From Geobacteraceae bacterium (GTDB taxonomy: Bacteria; Desulfobacterota; Desulfuromonadia; Geobacterales; Pseudopelobacteraceae), in assembly GCA_013336525.1 (NCBI GenBank), contig JAAXTM010000004.1, forward strand, positions 62,001-126,000: a stretch of DNA of 64,000 nt, in the 5' to 3' direction. This document shows positions 37,323 to 47,650 of this stretch, piece by piece. The position numbers and the translations under genes are program-made. Numbering within the stretch: position 1 is the first letter of the stretch; every line of letters starts with the position of its first letter. The notes under the pieces were generated by a model that was not told the origin of the DNA, made no database searches, and was given only the letters and a program-made list of their open reading frames with translations.

Positions 37323-38071
37323 TGATTACTATACGAAATGTGCATAAGTCATTCGGCGCGCAAAAGGTACTTGACGGACTTGATCTTGACATCCCTGATG
37401 GTAAAATCACAGCGATCATCGGTCCCAGTGGAGAAGGGAAGAGTGTCCTTCTCAAACATCTGATCGGCCTGCTTCAACCTGATAGTGGAGCTGTTGAAGT
37501 CGATGGCGAGAGTATTGTTGATGTACGCCGCTCTGAATTGAACCGGATCCGCGATAAGTTCGGCATGCTGTTTCAGAACGTGGCGCTGTTTGACTCGATG
37601 ACGGTTTTTGAGAACGTAGCCTTCCCGTTACAGGAAAAGACCACGCTTTCAAAGGGTGATATCAGGGGCAGGGTTATCTCGGCATTGGAAGATGTCGGGC
37701 TAAACAACATTGAAAACAAATTTCCGGATGAACTCTCCGGAGGCATGAAAAAGCGGGTCGGCCTGGCCCGGGCGATGGTTCTAAATCCTAAGATCATCCT
37801 GTTCGACGAACCGACTACCGGCCTCGACCCGATCATCAAGCGGGCGATCCACCAGCTCATCAAGGACACCCATGCCAAGTTCGGTTTTACCGCGGTGATT
37901 GTCTCGCACGAAATACCTGAGATTTTTGATGTGGCCCAGAATGTAGCGATGCTGTTCCAGGGGAAAATTCTGCAGCACGGTACACCAGATAAAATTATAA
38001 ATTCTGCCGAACCTGCGATCCGCCAGTTTATCAGCGGCACCCTGGACGGACCGATTCAGATGATGAGATAA
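37322..38071 (+). CDS. mlaF: ABC lipid-transport ATPase (MlaF-like)
   Basis: A 249-residue ATPase. It has Walker A (GPSGEGKSVL), the Mla-typical signature loop (DELSGGMKKRVGLARAM) and Walker B (IILFDEPTTGLDP). It energises the MlaE permease. The GEGKS variant of Walker A is common in this family. Its ATG overlaps the mlaE stop as TGATG. Confidence 0.95.
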   Translation: MITIRNVHKSFGAQKVLDGLDLDIPDGKITAIIGPSGEGKSVLLKHLIGLLQPDSGAVEVDGESIVDVRRSELNRIRDKFGMLFQNVALFDSMTVFENVAFPLQEKTTLSKGDIRGRVISALEDVGLNNIENKFPDELSGGMKKRVGLARAMVLNPKIILFDEPTTGLDPIIKRAIHQLIKDTHAKFGFTAVIVSHEIPEIFDVAQNVAMLFQGKILQHGTPDKIINSAEPAIRQFISGTLDGPIQMMR

Positions 38072-38097
38072 TTGATGTACCTATTACGAGGTCAGAT

Positions 38098-38550
38098 ATG
38101 AACATGGTAAAACTGGAAATGATGGTCGGCACCTTTATGCTGATAGGCATCCTCTGCCTGGGATATGTTTCAATAAAACTGGGCAAAATGGAATTTGGCG
38201 GCGGTGATTTTTATTCTGTATCCGCCCGTTTTGATTCGGTTTCAGGCCTGAAGCCGGGAGCACGGGTTGAAGTGGCAGGGGTCGAAGTCGGGAAGGTAGA
38301 CCGCATTGCACTTGATGCAAAAAGCGGTGACCAGGCACTGGCCTACCTTAAAATAAAGAACGGGGTGAAGATCACCGATGACGTTATTGCGTCAGTTCGA
38401 ACGAGCGGGATCATCGGCGATAAATTCATCAAACTCCGCCCGGGCGGCTCAGAAACGATGCTGAAAAACAACGATAAGATCCGTGAGACCGAATCGGCCA
38501 TTGATATAGAAGAGCTGGTCGCCAAATTCATCCACGGCAAGGTTGAATAA
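38098..38550 (+). CDS. mlaD: MCE-domain lipid-binding protein (MlaD-like)
   Basis: A 150-residue protein. One N-terminal membrane anchor (about 10-28) precedes a single MCE domain (DSVSGLKPGARVEVAGVEVGKVDRI, then VRTSGIIGDKFIKL). MlaD forms a hexameric ring on MlaFEB in the periplasm. The length is close to E. coli MlaD (183) but shorter at the C-terminus. Confidence 0.92.
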   Translation: MNMVKLEMMVGTFMLIGILCLGYVSIKLGKMEFGGGDFYSVSARFDSVSGLKPGARVEVAGVEVGKVDRIALDAKSGDQALAYLKIKNGVKITDDVIASVRTSGIIGDKFIKLRPGGSETMLKNNDKIRETESAIDIEELVAKFIHGKVE

Positions 38551-38570
38551 CCAACTAAAGGGATGTAGTG

Positions 38571-39947
38571 ATGAAATCATTTTTTTGTACTGTTATGGCT
38601 GTCTTGGTGCTGCTTGTTATCACCGGAATAAGCAGCGCCGCCGAAAGCCCTGCAGCTCCGAATGTTCTGACACTTGATGACTGTATCCGCATGGCACTGA
38701 AAGCGCCACCGGAGCTTGGCGAAGCGCAGAGCGATATCGATCTGGCGGCCAGCAAGCTGGATGAAGCAAAATCTTACCGTTTTCCTCAGCTGGAAATGAC
38801 TGCACTGTTCGGGCCGGCACCGACTGCCGGCCGGCAGGATCTCGATCCCATCAAGACCGACAAAAAATTCAGCTTCAATGAGCTTACCTGGTTTACCAGC
38901 GCCGATGCGACAATCATCCAGCCGCTATACACCTTCGGCAAGATCTCTGAGAACATGAAGGCCGCCACCCATGGCATTGAGGTTGATCGCTCCCGCAAGG
39001 AGCAGCGTGCCAACGAGATTGTCCTGAAAGTTCATGAATACTATAACGGTCTGTTACTGGCCCGTGAGATGAAAGAACTCGTACTTGAAATTGAGGAGAT
39101 TCTGATCAAATCTCGCGAGAAGGCCCGTAAATTATTGGATCAGGGATCCGATACGGTTGATGAAGTGGATTTGTATAAACTGGATGCATTTTCCGGGATT
39201 GCAACAAAATATCTTGAAGAAGCAAAGAAGGGTGAGGCTCTCGCACTGGCCGCTCTGAGAGCAAGACTTGGCCTGCCGATGAATGCTCAGCTGGAAACCG
39301 CAACTGAGCGTCTTGTGATTGTTGACGTTGAAATTCCCTCCCTGGAGACGTATATAGAAAACGCACGTCTACGCCGCCCCGAGTTCCGTCAGATTGCCGA
39401 AGGGTTAAAGGCCCGCACAGCGCTTGTTGAAGCGGCCAAAGCCAATTATTACCCCGATATATTTCTGGGAGGGCTTTTCTCCTGGGCCTATGCAGACGAG
39501 CGTGAGCGGGTCCAAAATCCCTATATTAACGATCAGTTCAATCACCTCAACGCCGGTGTCGCCATTGGAGCACGCTGGAAACTGGATTTTGGCATTACCG
39601 GTGCCAAGGTAGCCGGAGAGCGTGCCCAGTACAACCGCCTGCTCAGCACTCGCGAGTTTGCAGACACAAACGTTCCTCTTCAGGTGAAAAAATATTACCT
39701 GGATCTGATAGAGGCCAGAAATAGTGCCACTGCAACGCGTAGCGCTTATCTGAATGCCAAGAAATGGACTGTAACGGCAGTTGCAAATTTCGACTTCGGC
39801 TTGGGCCCTGCAAAGGATATCTTTGAGGCGCTGCAGGCGTATTCCACAATGCGGGCCGATTTTTTCAAATCTATCTATAATTATCGGATTGCCGCAGCCA
39901 ATCTGGACTATGCTACTAACGAACCTTTGCACGATCACGCACAATAA
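38571..39947 (+). CDS. TolC-family outer-membrane protein in the mla operon
   Basis: A 458-residue TolC-family protein. A signal peptide (about 1-24) is followed by two OMF repeats (DDCIRMALKAPPELGEAQSDIDLAASKLDEAKSYRF shown only in part; helical region ALVEAAKANYYPDIFLGG). It is placed between mlaD and mlaC, not with the RND genes. A TolC-like partner could link the MCE machinery to the outer membrane. Cys absent at the lipobox, so not lipidated, unlike the RND channel. ATG 38571 rather than a GTG at 38568. Confidence 0.82.
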   Translation: MKSFFCTVMAVLVLLVITGISSAAESPAAPNVLTLDDCIRMALKAPPELGEAQSDIDLAASKLDEAKSYRFPQLEMTALFGPAPTAGRQDLDPIKTDKKFSFNELTWFTSADATIIQPLYTFGKISENMKAATHGIEVDRSRKEQRANEIVLKVHEYYNGLLLAREMKELVLEIEEILIKSREKARKLLDQGSDTVDEVDLYKLDAFSGIATKYLEEAKKGEALALAALRARLGLPMNAQLETATERLVIVDVEIPSLETYIENARLRRPEFRQIAEGLKARTALVEAAKANYYPDIFLGGLFSWAYADERERVQNPYINDQFNHLNAGVAIGARWKLDFGITGAKVAGERAQYNRLLSTREFADTNVPLQVKKYYLDLIEARNSATATRSAYLNAKKWTVTAVANFDFGLGPAKDIFEALQAYSTMRADFFKSIYNYRIAAANLDYATNEPLHDHAQ

Positions 39948-39962
39948 TATGGAGGAAGCAGC

Positions 39963-40553
39963 ATGTTGAAACGAATATTACTGGTTCTGACTGCATCAAT
40001 ATTCATAGCTTCGGTTGCATGCGCAAATCCGACCGAAGATGTTAAAAAGACAGTAGATGAAGTCGTACGTATTGTGGCTGATAAGGAAATGAAGAAAAAC
40101 GAGACGAAACGCCGGCAAGCCTTAAAAAAAACGATCAGCGTCATATTTGACTATCCGGAAATGGCCAAGCGCTCGCTTGGTAAGCACTGGAACGTACGTA
40201 CTGCAGCGGAGAAGAAACAGTTTGCAGACCTTTTTGCAACTCTGCTTGAAAATTCCTATGCCGGTAAGATTGAATCGTACAACAATGAAAAGATTGTCTA
40301 CATCAAAGACATTATAGATGGCGAGTATGCTGAGGTTAAATCCAAAGTTGTTACCGCTGCAAGAGACGAGTTTACGCTTGATTACCGCCTGTTTAAGCTG
40401 AACGATAAATGGATGGTGTATGATGTCGTTATCGAGGGTGTAAGCCTTGTCTCAAACTACCGCAGCCAGTTCAACAAGATTATCACCGCCAACGGCTACG
40501 ACAAGCTTGTAAAAAAACTGCAGAGTAAAAGTGACGAATTGAAGGCGCCATAA
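39963..40553 (+). CDS. mlaC: Periplasmic phospholipid-binding protein (MlaC/Ttg2D-like)
   Basis: A 196-residue exported protein. The signal peptide ends near ACANP. It has the Tol-Tol-Ttg2 family pattern (FDYPEMAKRSLGKHWNVRTAAEKKQFADLF in part, and DDWMVYDVVIEGVSLVSNYRSQF-like ending). It ferries phospholipid between MlaD and the outer membrane. It ends the lipid-transport operon with no clear terminator; a 238-base gap leads to cspA. Confidence 0.92.
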   Translation: MLKRILLVLTASIFIASVACANPTEDVKKTVDEVVRIVADKEMKKNETKRRQALKKTISVIFDYPEMAKRSLGKHWNVRTAAEKKQFADLFATLLENSYAGKIESYNNEKIVYIKDIIDGEYAEVKSKVVTAARDEFTLDYRLFKLNDKWMVYDVVIEGVSLVSNYRSQFNKIITANGYDKLVKKLQSKSDELKAP

Positions 40554-40791
40554 ATTAATGAGTTAGAAGTTGTTTTCTGCGCTTTCCAGTTTCTCGCGGC
40601 TAGATATGAATTGTCTTGACACCCGGTTTATTGCTGTGATAAACGACTCGGGCACCCAGTTTCGGAAGTTTTTGCAGAACGTTGCAAGTAGCACGTTTGA
40701 CCAGGCTTTGCGCTTTTCCTGCATCAGACTCCAGAAACTTAAGCGGTAACCAAAAGTCCAGGCTCAGGTCGGACAAAAAAGGAGGCAGGAA
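40554..40791 (+). other. cspA leader / possible transposase scar
   Basis: A 238-base region before cspA, ending in a very strong AAGGAGG ribosome site. Cold-shock genes often have long leaders, which fits. On the minus strand, 40600-40720 reads like a transposase C-terminus (VKRATCNVLQKLPKLGARVVYHSNK), reminiscent of IS1380/IS4-type ends. I cannot tell leader from scar by eye. Confidence 0.35.
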
Positions 40792-40992
40792 ATGGCACAG
40801 GGTAAAGTAAAATGGTTTAACGACACAAAGGGTTTTGGATTCATTGAGCAGGAAGGCGGCGAAGACGTTTTTGTTCATTTTTCAGCGATTGGCGGCGATG
40901 GTTTTAAATCGCTTGCAGAAGGCGATGCGGTAACTTTTGAAATCACCCAGGGTCCAAAAGGACTGCAGGCTGCTAACGTAATCAAGAAGTAG
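40792..40992 (+). CDS. cspA: Cold-shock protein (CspA family)
   Basis: A 66-residue single cold-shock domain with RNP1 KGFGFIEQ and RNP2 VFVHFSAI. It binds single-stranded RNA/DNA. AAGGAGG precedes the ATG. A strong terminator follows at 41023-41050. Confidence 0.95.
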   Translation: MAQGKVKWFNDTKGFGFIEQEGGEDVFVHFSAIGGDGFKSLAEGDAVTFEITQGPKGLQAANVIKK

Positions 40993-41022
40993 TTGTTAGC
41001 GGACATCTTATGAAATATCTAA

Positions 41023-41050
41023 AGCCTGCTGGTCTCAGCGGGCTTTTTTT
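41023..41050 (+). terminator. Rho-independent terminator of cspA, shared with ygiQ 3' end
   Basis: Stem AGCCTGCTG (41023-41031) with loop GTCT and CAGCGGGCT (41036-41044), one G-T wobble, followed by a T run. The YgiQ stop codon lies inside it (41035-41037). Confidence 0.85.
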
Positions 41051-42855
41051 GTAAATACTTTTCCACGTGGCCGTATTGTCCTTTGAACATTTCCAGCTTC
41101 AGAGCCCCACAGCATCCCTGAATCACTCTCACGTCCCAACTCTCTTAAGGCCTCCATCACCTTCGGCCTTTCAGCTGGCAGGTGCCACAGCAACAGAGAT
41201 TTCTGCAAACCCTTTTCACGGTCACTTGTTGCCGTATATACTCTTTTCCCTGTCATAGGATCAAGCCCGCTATAAAACATGCAGGTAGCAATAGTGCCGG
41301 GAGTAGGGGTGAAGTCCTGAACCTGTTCCACTTTAATCCCGATGTTTTTCAGGAGCAGTGCCAGTTCAAGCATGTCAGCCAACGTGCAACCCGGATGCCC
41401 GGAGATCAGGTACGGTACGATGTACTGACGCTTGTCAAACCGAAGGCTTTCTTCACGGAAACGGGCAAGGAACGTTTCAAAAGTTTTCTTCCCCGGTTTA
41501 CGCATGATTTCCGTTACATGGTCAATCAGATGTTCCGGAGCAATTTTGAGCAGACCGCTGACATGGTGAGCTATTAACTCGCTGAAGTATGCGGGCTGTC
41601 TCTCAAGAAGATCATAGCGCACACCTGATGAGACAGCGGTGTGCTTTACGCCATCCAGAGATCGGACTGCCTGTAGAAGTGACACAGCAGGCTTGTCATC
41701 GGTCCTGAGGTTCCGGCATATGTTGGGGAAGATGCAGCTTTCACGCTGACATTTTTTCATTGCATCAGGGCTGTTACAGCCAAGGCCGTACATATTGGCA
41801 GTCGGCCCGCCGACATCGCTTACAGTGCCCCGAAACCAAGGTTTGCGCGTCATAGCTGATATTTCGGCGAGGATGGAGCTTTTACTGCGCGACTGGATCG
41901 TTTTGCCTTGATGCATGGTGATGGCGCAGAATGCACAGCCGCCGAAACAGCCGCGATGGCTGGTCACGGAGCTTTTAATCTGATCCCATGCCGGGATTGT
42001 TTCGGTATAAGACGGATGCGGACCCTTTTCAAACGGCAGTGCATAGACGGCGTCCATCTCAACCTCTGTCAGAGGGAGAGACGGCGGATTACAGACCAGG
42101 GTTCTGCTGCCATGCTGCTGCACAACAACGAGAGCAGACCATGGATTCTGTTGCTGGTAGGCCAGCCGGAATGCTTCAGCAAACTTTTCCTTGGATGCCG
42201 CTATTTCCTCATATGATGGGATTATCGCATGGTTATTGATGTCAACAACGCCGCAGCCATACGCAGTCCCGCGCACATCACGGATTTCCTTTAATCCTTC
42301 GCCAGCTCTCATTCTCTCAGCTATTTCCAGAACAGCTCGCTCGGCCATGCCGTATATCAGAAGATCTGCTTTGGCGTCGAACAGAATCGAGCGACGCACC
42401 TTGTTTTCCCAAAAGTCGTAGTGGGCAAAGCGGCGCAGCGATGCCTCAATGCCGCCAATAACCACCGGTACGTCCTTGAATGCTTCCTTCAGGCGGGATG
42501 TATAAACCACCGTAGCGCGGTTAGGACGTGCACCGTGGCGATTGCCGGGTGTGTAGGCATCATCATGTCGAAGCTTGCGGGCTGGTGTGTAGTGGGCCAC
42601 CATCGAATCCATGGCGCCTGCTGAAACGGCAAAAAACAATCGAGGGCGGCCAAGCGCCATGAATGGCTCTTTCGAACGCCAGTCTGGTTGGGCGATGATA
42701 CCGACCCGAAAACCGTGGTTCTCAAGCCAGCGGGCCAGCAGTGGGACGCCGAAGGCGGGATGGTCTATATAGGCATCGCCGCTGACGAAGATAATGTCTA
42801 ATTCGCTCCATCCGCGCTGTCGCATCTCTTCTGCTGTTGTAGGGATAAATGGCAT
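41035..42855 (-). CDS. YgiQ family radical SAM protein
   Basis: A 606-residue protein. The radical SAM cluster motif is CFGGCAFC (about residues 300-307). The N-terminal UPF0313 region begins [36 protein letters not shown] in part. Two arginine-rich basic stretches occur at the C-terminus. The family's function is unknown. It precedes argC with a 3-base gap, so they may be co-transcribed. Confidence 0.92.
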   Translation of the reverse strand: MPFIPTTAEEMRQRGWSELDIIFVSGDAYIDHPAFGVPLLARWLENHGFRVGIIAQPDWRSKEPFMALGRPRLFFAVSAGAMDSMVAHYTPARKLRHDDAYTPGNRHGARPNRATVVYTSRLKEAFKDVPVVIGGIEASLRRFAHYDFWENKVRRSILFDAKADLLIYGMAERAVLEIAERMRAGEGLKEIRDVRGTAYGCGVVDINNHAIIPSYEEIAASKEKFAEAFRLAYQQQNPWSALVVVQQHGSRTLVCNPPSLPLTEVEMDAVYALPFEKGPHPSYTETIPAWDQIKSSVTSHRGCFGGCAFCAITMHQGKTIQSRSKSSILAEISAMTRKPWFRGTVSDVGGPTANMYGLGCNSPDAMKKCQRESCIFPNICRNLRTDDKPAVSLLQAVRSLDGVKHTAVSSGVRYDLLERQPAYFSELIAHHVSGLLKIAPEHLIDHVTEIMRKPGKKTFETFLARFREESLRFDKRQYIVPYLISGHPGCTLADMLELALLLKNIGIKVEQVQDFTPTPGTIATCMFYSGLDPMTGKRVYTATSDREKGLQKSLLLWHLPAERPKVMEALRELGRESDSGMLWGSEAGNVQRTIRPRGKVFTKKAR

Positions 42856-42858
42856 GGA

Positions 42859-43899
42859 TCAGGGGAACAGCGCGAGGCCTTCAAGCCCCATTGTTTCTGG
42901 AAAACCGCAGAGCAGATTCATATTCTGTACCGCCTGGCCGGAAGCACCTTTTACAAGGTTGTCGATAGCCGATATTACAATAACCCGACCGGTGCGCGCA
43001 TCAACTAGAGGGACAATGTCACAGAAGTTTGAGCCGCGCACAAAAGCTGTGGAAGGGAGGTTGCCGTTCATGAGAACCCTTACAAAGGGCTCCCCAGCGT
43101 AGAACTTCTGATACAGCTGAGCGATTGCTTCGTTGGTGAATGATTTCTTTGGCGACGCATAGACCGTTGAAAGGATTCCTCTGTCCATTGGCACCAGATG
43201 GGGAGTAAAGGTGATTTTCAACTGCTCACCGGCCAGCAGGGATAGTTCCTGTTCAATTTCAGGAATATGACGATGTACACCACCAGCTCCATAAGCCTTA
43301 AATCCTTCATTAACCTCACAATACAGACTATCAACTTTGGCAGCGCGACCGGCGCCTGTAACGCCTGAGGCAGAGTCGGCAATAATGCTTGACAGGTCAA
43401 TTAACCCATTCTTCAGCAGCGGAGCCAGAGCAAGGATGATACTGGTAGGGTAGCAGCCGGGGTTGGCAACCAGTTTTGCCCCTTTAATCCTGGATCTCCT
43501 GATCTCTGGTAGTCCATAGACGGATTTTTTAAGGTTGGCAGGATTGAGGTGTGGTTCGTACCATTGACCGTAGACAGCCGGGTCAGAAAGTCGATAATCG
43601 GCAGACAGATCGATGACCTTTTTACCCAGCTTAAGGAAGGTCGGTACCACCTCCATGGCCGCTTTATGAGGTAATGCGGTAAAAACAATGTCAGCTTTTT
43701 CTGCGATCCGGACCGGCTCCAGGTTTTCAAGTACAATATCGCAGCACCCACGTAAAGTCGGGAACACATCAGATATCTTCTTGCCGGCACTCTGTTCAGA
43801 GGTCAGGCAGGTCACCGAAACCTCCGGGTGGCAATGGAGGATACGTATCAATTCCAATCCGGTGTACCCGCTGGCCCCGACAATGGCAACATTCAACAT
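42859..43899 (-). CDS. argC: N-acetyl-gamma-glutamyl-phosphate reductase
   Basis: A 346-residue NADPH-dependent enzyme of arginine synthesis. It has the Rossmann GASGYTG (residues 8-14), the catalytic-Cys motif NPGCYPTS, and PEIEQEL and GAGRAAKVD elsewhere. ATG 43899 follows AAAGGAG. It reduces N-acetylglutamyl phosphate to the semialdehyde. The rest of the arginine pathway is not in the window. Confidence 0.96.
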   Translation of the reverse strand: MLNVAIVGASGYTGLELIRILHCHPEVSVTCLTSEQSAGKKISDVFPTLRGCCDIVLENLEPVRIAEKADIVFTALPHKAAMEVVPTFLKLGKKVIDLSADYRLSDPAVYGQWYEPHLNPANLKKSVYGLPEIRRSRIKGAKLVANPGCYPTSIILALAPLLKNGLIDLSSIIADSASGVTGAGRAAKVDSLYCEVNEGFKAYGAGGVHRHIPEIEQELSLLAGEQLKITFTPHLVPMDRGILSTVYASPKKSFTNEAIAQLYQKFYAGEPFVRVLMNGNLPSTAFVRGSNFCDIVPLVDARTGRVIVISAIDNLVKGASGQAVQNMNLLCGFPETMGLEGLALFP

Positions 43900-44085
43900 A
43901 AATAGTACTCCTTTCACTTCTTGGAAAAGTGGAGACATCCGAGGTGTAACCATCTTTTTATATTTAAACCGATATTAGTTTCTATGCCGATTTTACCTTG
44001 AGGTGTACCCCCTCCATTCTAAAAGAAAAGGCCGACTATCAGCGCCGACCTCCAATTAAAGTGCCTTAGATGTGTCTATTCCCTT

Positions 44086-44343
44086 TTATGACTGAGAATC
44101 CAGCAATCGTTTAAGCCTGGCAAGGGCAGATCGTATTTGAATTTCCATTTTGTGGTTTATAATACCTTTCTGCCAATGTTCAAGTTCTGATTGATGGATA
44201 AGTCCACCGACCAACTTACTACCAGAGGCATAGTTGACAAGATGCATATCCCTGCAGCCCAATCTTGAGCCATCTGTAACTGAAATCCTCAATTTATGGA
44301 TTCCCATTTGTGCCGCAAGATCGAAAATAACTTTATCCACCAT
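44086..44343 (-). CDS. Small conserved-looking hypothetical protein
   Basis: An 85-residue protein with an acidic start and a basic helical end (SALARLKRLLDSQS). Two Gly-rich segments (VTDGSRLGCRD, SGSKLVGGL) could form a loop. I recognise no domain. It is bounded by clear intergenic spaces on both sides. Codon structure looks real but function is unknown. Confidence 0.55.
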   Translation of the reverse strand: MVDKVIFDLAAQMGIHKLRISVTDGSRLGCRDMHLVNYASGSKLVGGLIHQSELEHWQKGIINHKMEIQIRSALARLKRLLDSQS

Positions 44344-44441
44344 TAGTTAAGACCCCCCGAAAATGCTGAGGAAAACCATAGCAGGAAGAATTGTAATACA
44401 CAATGGGAAAAACCAGGGGTACATTGGTGCATATGGTGTTT

Positions 44442-44738
44442 TTATCTGCCTTCGATCTGTGTCATTTTATGTACTGCCTTATCTGCGATCAAGCTGCCGA
44501 CTGCATTTACATAACTCTTAAAATGATCGCTGCTCAGATGTTTTTCAAGGCATGTAAGGTTTTCCCAGGTTTCATAGAAGATAAATACAGCAGGATCGTC
44601 ATTGTCCTGGTGAAGATTATACTCGATGCACCCCACCTCTTTTCTGGTCGGCTCTATAAGCTTCAGCAATTCCGTTTTGACATCTTTAACAGAATCCGCT
44701 TTTGCAACTATCGTTGCTACCACCGTCAACTTTGACAT
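44442..44738 (-). CDS. Antibiotic biosynthesis monooxygenase domain protein (YgiN-like)
   Basis: A 98-residue ABM-fold protein. The pattern KTELLKLIEPTRKEVGCIEYNLHQD, then FIFYETWENLTCLEKHL, is that of YgiN-like quinol monooxygenases. The family is a small dimeric ferredoxin-like fold; substrate unknown. ATG 44738 is preceded by AGGTAC. Confidence 0.8.
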   Translation of the reverse strand: MSKLTVVATIVAKADSVKDVKTELLKLIEPTRKEVGCIEYNLHQDNDDPAVFIFYETWENLTCLEKHLSSDHFKSYVNAVGSLIADKAVHKMTQIEGR

Positions 44739-44767
44739 AGGTACCTCACTCTATTTCGTATTTAATA

Positions 44768-44797
44768 CAAAAAAGAGGAAACCCTTGCGGATTTCCC
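44768..44797 (-). terminator. Rho-independent terminator of the rplM-rpsI operon
   Basis: On the minus strand, GGAAATCC, loop GCAA and GGGTTTCC form an 8-base stem (44777-44796), followed by TCTTTTTT. It lies 35-60 bases after the rpsI stop. Confidence 0.85.
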
Positions 44798-44830
44798 CTT
44801 GTAATATACCGGTGCGGCCTATTCCAACTG

Positions 44831-45223
44831 TTAACGCTTGGAGAACTGGAAGCGGGCGCGGGCTGCTTTCCTGCCGTACTTTTTACGTTCTTTTATGCGT
44901 GAATCGCGGGTGATGAAACCGGCTTTCTTGAGGACACCGCGCAGTTCCGGCTCATGTAGAAGCAGAGCTTTGGTGATGCCGTGCTTGATAGCGCCGGCCT
45001 GGCCAGTATCGCCACCACCTGAAACGGTAACGTACACATCAAAAATGCCTACTTTTTCAACCAGTTCAAACGGCTGACGGACAACCATCTTGGATGTTTC
45101 GCGACCGAAGTATTCATCAAGTGTTTTGTGATTAACGGTAAAAGTACCTACACCGGGCTTAAGCCAAACACGAGCAATTGAAGTCTTGCGCTTGCCTGTT
45201 CCATAAAAACTAACTGCTGCCAT
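44831..45223 (-). CDS. rpsI: 30S ribosomal protein S9
   Basis: A 130-residue S9 with the full S9 pattern: [17 protein letters not shown] at the start, [15 protein letters not shown] in the middle and the C-terminal [17 protein letters not shown] tail, which reaches toward the ribosomal P site. It follows rplM by 22 bases. Confidence 0.98.
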   Translation of the reverse strand: MAAVSFYGTGKRKTSIARVWLKPGVGTFTVNHKTLDEYFGRETSKMVVRQPFELVEKVGIFDVYVTVSGGGDTGQAGAIKHGITKALLLHEPELRGVLKKAGFITRDSRIKERKKYGRKAARARFQFSKR

Positions 45224-45245
45224 ATCGTTTTCTCCTTAGTGAATA

Positions 45246-45674
45246 TTAAAGTGCCAGGTTCTTGGGCAGCTGAGCTGCATGCGGATGGCTTGGTCCCGCA
45301 TAAATTTTTAGCTTGCTGAGCATAGCCCTTGCAAGTTTGTTCTTGGGGAGCATCCCTTTAACAGCTTTCTTGATGAGCTCTTCAGGCTTTTTTTCAAGCA
45401 GTTTGCCGGCTGAAATTTCTTTCAATCCACCAACATATCCTGAGTGGCTGTAATAAGTCTTGTCGGCTAACTTGCGACCAGTCAGGGCAATCTTTTCAGC
45501 GTTCACGACAATGACAAAATCACCGGTATCAACACTGGGTGTGTAAAGAGCCTTGTTCTTACCGCGCAGGACATTTGCTATCCGGGTTGAAAGGCGGCCC
45601 AGAACTGCATCCTGTGCATCAACAATATACCAATCACGTTTTACATCTGCTGCTTTAGCTACTTCTGTTTTCAT
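45246..45674 (-). CDS. rplM: 50S ribosomal protein L13
   Basis: A 142-residue L13 ([25 protein letters not shown] in part; [16 protein letters not shown]). It is the first gene of the rplM-rpsI operon. A promoter and a hairpin lie directly upstream. Confidence 0.98.
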   Translation of the reverse strand: MKTEVAKAADVKRDWYIVDAQDAVLGRLSTRIANVLRGKNKALYTPSVDTGDFVIVVNAEKIALTGRKLADKTYYSHSGYVGGLKEISAGKLLEKKPEELIKKAVKGMLPKNKLARAMLSKLKIYAGPSHPHAAQLPKNLAL

Positions 45675-45697
45675 AAATTCCCCGCCCGCGGTTACAA

Positions 45698-45766
45698 CCT
45701 GTAGAGACTACAGGCCATGATTTTTTTGAAGAGGTGTAACTTACTGAAAGAGTGTGTTCGTGTCAA
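45698..45766 (-). promoter_or_regulatory. rplM promoter and leader hairpin
   Basis: On the minus strand TTGACA (45766-45761), a 17-base spacer and TAAGTT (45743-45738) form a good sigma-70 promoter. In the leader, CCTGTAG and CTACAGG (45698-45714) pair perfectly in 7 bases around a 3-base loop. Such structures upstream of rplM can serve autoregulation by the ribosomal protein; here that is inferred. Confidence 0.75.
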
Positions 45767-45869
45767 GTGAAAAATTATCAGGCCATCCAATTGATCTTAT
45801 CAATGTTGTAACCGGCAGTATTTCATGTTACAAACACGCGGCAATTATCAGATTTTTGGAGTTTGGATT

Positions 45870-46157
45870 ATGAAGATAACCGTTGCTGATGTCGAACATG
45901 TAGCCCGTCTTGCAAGGCTTACGCTCACCGTTGGAGAAAAAGAGCTCTTTGCCGGCCAGATGGATGCAATTCTCGGCTATGTAGAAAAACTGAATGGTGT
46001 AAATACGGAAGGGATTGTGCCGACCTCGCACGCAGTGCCAATGGAAAATGCTTTCCGTGAGGATATCACAAAATCTTCAATCGGTCTGGATAAGGCTTTG
46101 GCCAACGCCCCTGATCGTTCCGGGTCTTTTTTCGCCGTACCAAAAGTTATTGAATAG
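45870..46157 (+). CDS. gatC: Asp-tRNA(Asn)/Glu-tRNA(Gln) amidotransferase subunit C
   Basis: A 95-residue GatC with the usual opening MKITVADVEHVARLARL and the C-terminal tail DKALANAPDRSGSFFAVPKVIE in part. It links GatA and GatB. The ATG at 45870 is chosen; a longer upstream reading is not conserved. Confidence 0.95.
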   Translation: MKITVADVEHVARLARLTLTVGEKELFAGQMDAILGYVEKLNGVNTEGIVPTSHAVPMENAFREDITKSSIGLDKALANAPDRSGSFFAVPKVIE

Positions 46158-46180
46158 CCGAGGGATAGGATACATTAATC

Positions 46181-47635
46181 ATGAATATCTTTGATATGAC
46201 CATACATGAACTGCACACTGCATTGAAGGGGAAGCAGGTTTCCTCAGTGGAAGCAACGGCGGCCATGCTGCAGCGCATTGAATCCGTTGAGCCGCAGGTC
46301 GGATCCTTTATCACGGTTACGCCTGAAAATGCTTTAGCCGCAGCCAGAGCAGCTGACCAGCAGATTGCGCGAGGTGAGTGTCATCTGCTGACCGGCATCC
46401 CTATGGCAGTCAAGGATATCTTTCTGACAGAAGGGGTCCTCACAACCTGTGGTTCGCGCATTCTGAATAACTTTATTCCTCCCTACAGCGCAGCCTCCTG
46501 GGAAAAGCTACAAGATCGCGGGGCGGTACTGCTTGGAAAGCTGAACCAGGATGAGTTTGCTATGGGGTCCTCAAACGAATCAAGCGCCTACGGGACAACC
46601 CGTAACCCCTGGAACCTGGCCCACATTCCGGGCGGATCCTCCGGCGGATCGGCGGCTGCTGTTGCCGCAAGACAGGCTATAGCTACACTCGGTACTGACA
46701 CCGGTGGTTCTATTCGCCAGCCTGCTTCACACTGCGGCTGTGTTGGCCTTAAACCGACTTATGGGCGGGTTTCCCGCTATGGCGTAATTGCCTATGCATC
46801 TTCACTTGACCAGGTTGGACCACTGACCAGAGACGTGTCCGACTGTGCCGTCATGCTGGAGGCGATTGCGGGCCATGACCCCAAAGACTCCACCAGCGTC
46901 GACACACCGGTGCCGAACTATAGCGCTAACCTGAAAAGCGGGGTAAAGGGGTTGAAGATAGGCCTTCCGAAAGAGTACTTCATCGATGGTCTTGACACGG
47001 ATGTGCAGATGGCTATGGATGCCGCCATCGAAACCTATCGTCGTCTTGGAGCCGAATTTGTTGATATTTCTTTGCCTCATACAGATTACGCAGTGGCAAC
47101 CTACTACCTGATCGCCACCGCTGAAGCAAGCTCCAACCTGGCACGCTACGATGGTGTTCGTTTCGGCCACCGCGCCGAGGCCGACGGACTGCTGGATATG
47201 TACACAAAAAGCCGCAGCGAAGGATTCGGAGTTGAAGTCAAACGTCGCATCATGCTCGGCACATATGCCCTTTCATCCGGCTATTATGACGCATATTACG
47301 TCAAGGCCCAGAAGGTGCGCACCCTGATTATGAATGACTTCATCAGTGCGTTTGCAGATGTCGATGTCATGTTGACACCGGTTGCGCCAACACCGGCTTT
47401 CAAGATCGGCGAAAAGATCAACGATCCTTTGCAGATGTACCTGTCAGATATTTTTACAATACCGGTTAATCTGGCAGGCACCTGTGCCATGTCGCTCCCG
47501 GCCGGTTTTTCAGCAAGCGGCCTTCCCATCGGCCTGCAATTAATCGGTAAACCTTTCGGCGAAGAAACCATCCTTCGTGCAGGCTACGCTTTTGAGCAGG
47601 CTACAGAATGGCACACCAGAAAAGCAACGATTTAA
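46181..47635 (+). CDS. gatA: GatA amidase subunit
   Basis: A 484-residue amidase-signature protein. It has the catalytic Lys (PMAVKDIF), the serine loop [13 protein letters not shown] with the cis-Ser and the nucleophile region [13 protein letters not shown]. It releases ammonia from glutamine. 23 bases after gatC, 15 bases before gatB. Confidence 0.98.
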   Translation: MNIFDMTIHELHTALKGKQVSSVEATAAMLQRIESVEPQVGSFITVTPENALAAARAADQQIARGECHLLTGIPMAVKDIFLTEGVLTTCGSRILNNFIPPYSAASWEKLQDRGAVLLGKLNQDEFAMGSSNESSAYGTTRNPWNLAHIPGGSSGGSAAAVAARQAIATLGTDTGGSIRQPASHCGCVGLKPTYGRVSRYGVIAYASSLDQVGPLTRDVSDCAVMLEAIAGHDPKDSTSVDTPVPNYSANLKSGVKGLKIGLPKEYFIDGLDTDVQMAMDAAIETYRRLGAEFVDISLPHTDYAVATYYLIATAEASSNLARYDGVRFGHRAEADGLLDMYTKSRSEGFGVEVKRRIMLGTYALSSGYYDAYYVKAQKVRTLIMNDFISAFADVDVMLTPVAPTPAFKIGEKINDPLQMYLSDIFTIPVNLAGTCAMSLPAGFSASGLPIGLQLIGKPFGEETILRAGYAFEQATEWHTRKATI

Positions 47636-47650
47636 CTTCCGGAGCATACC

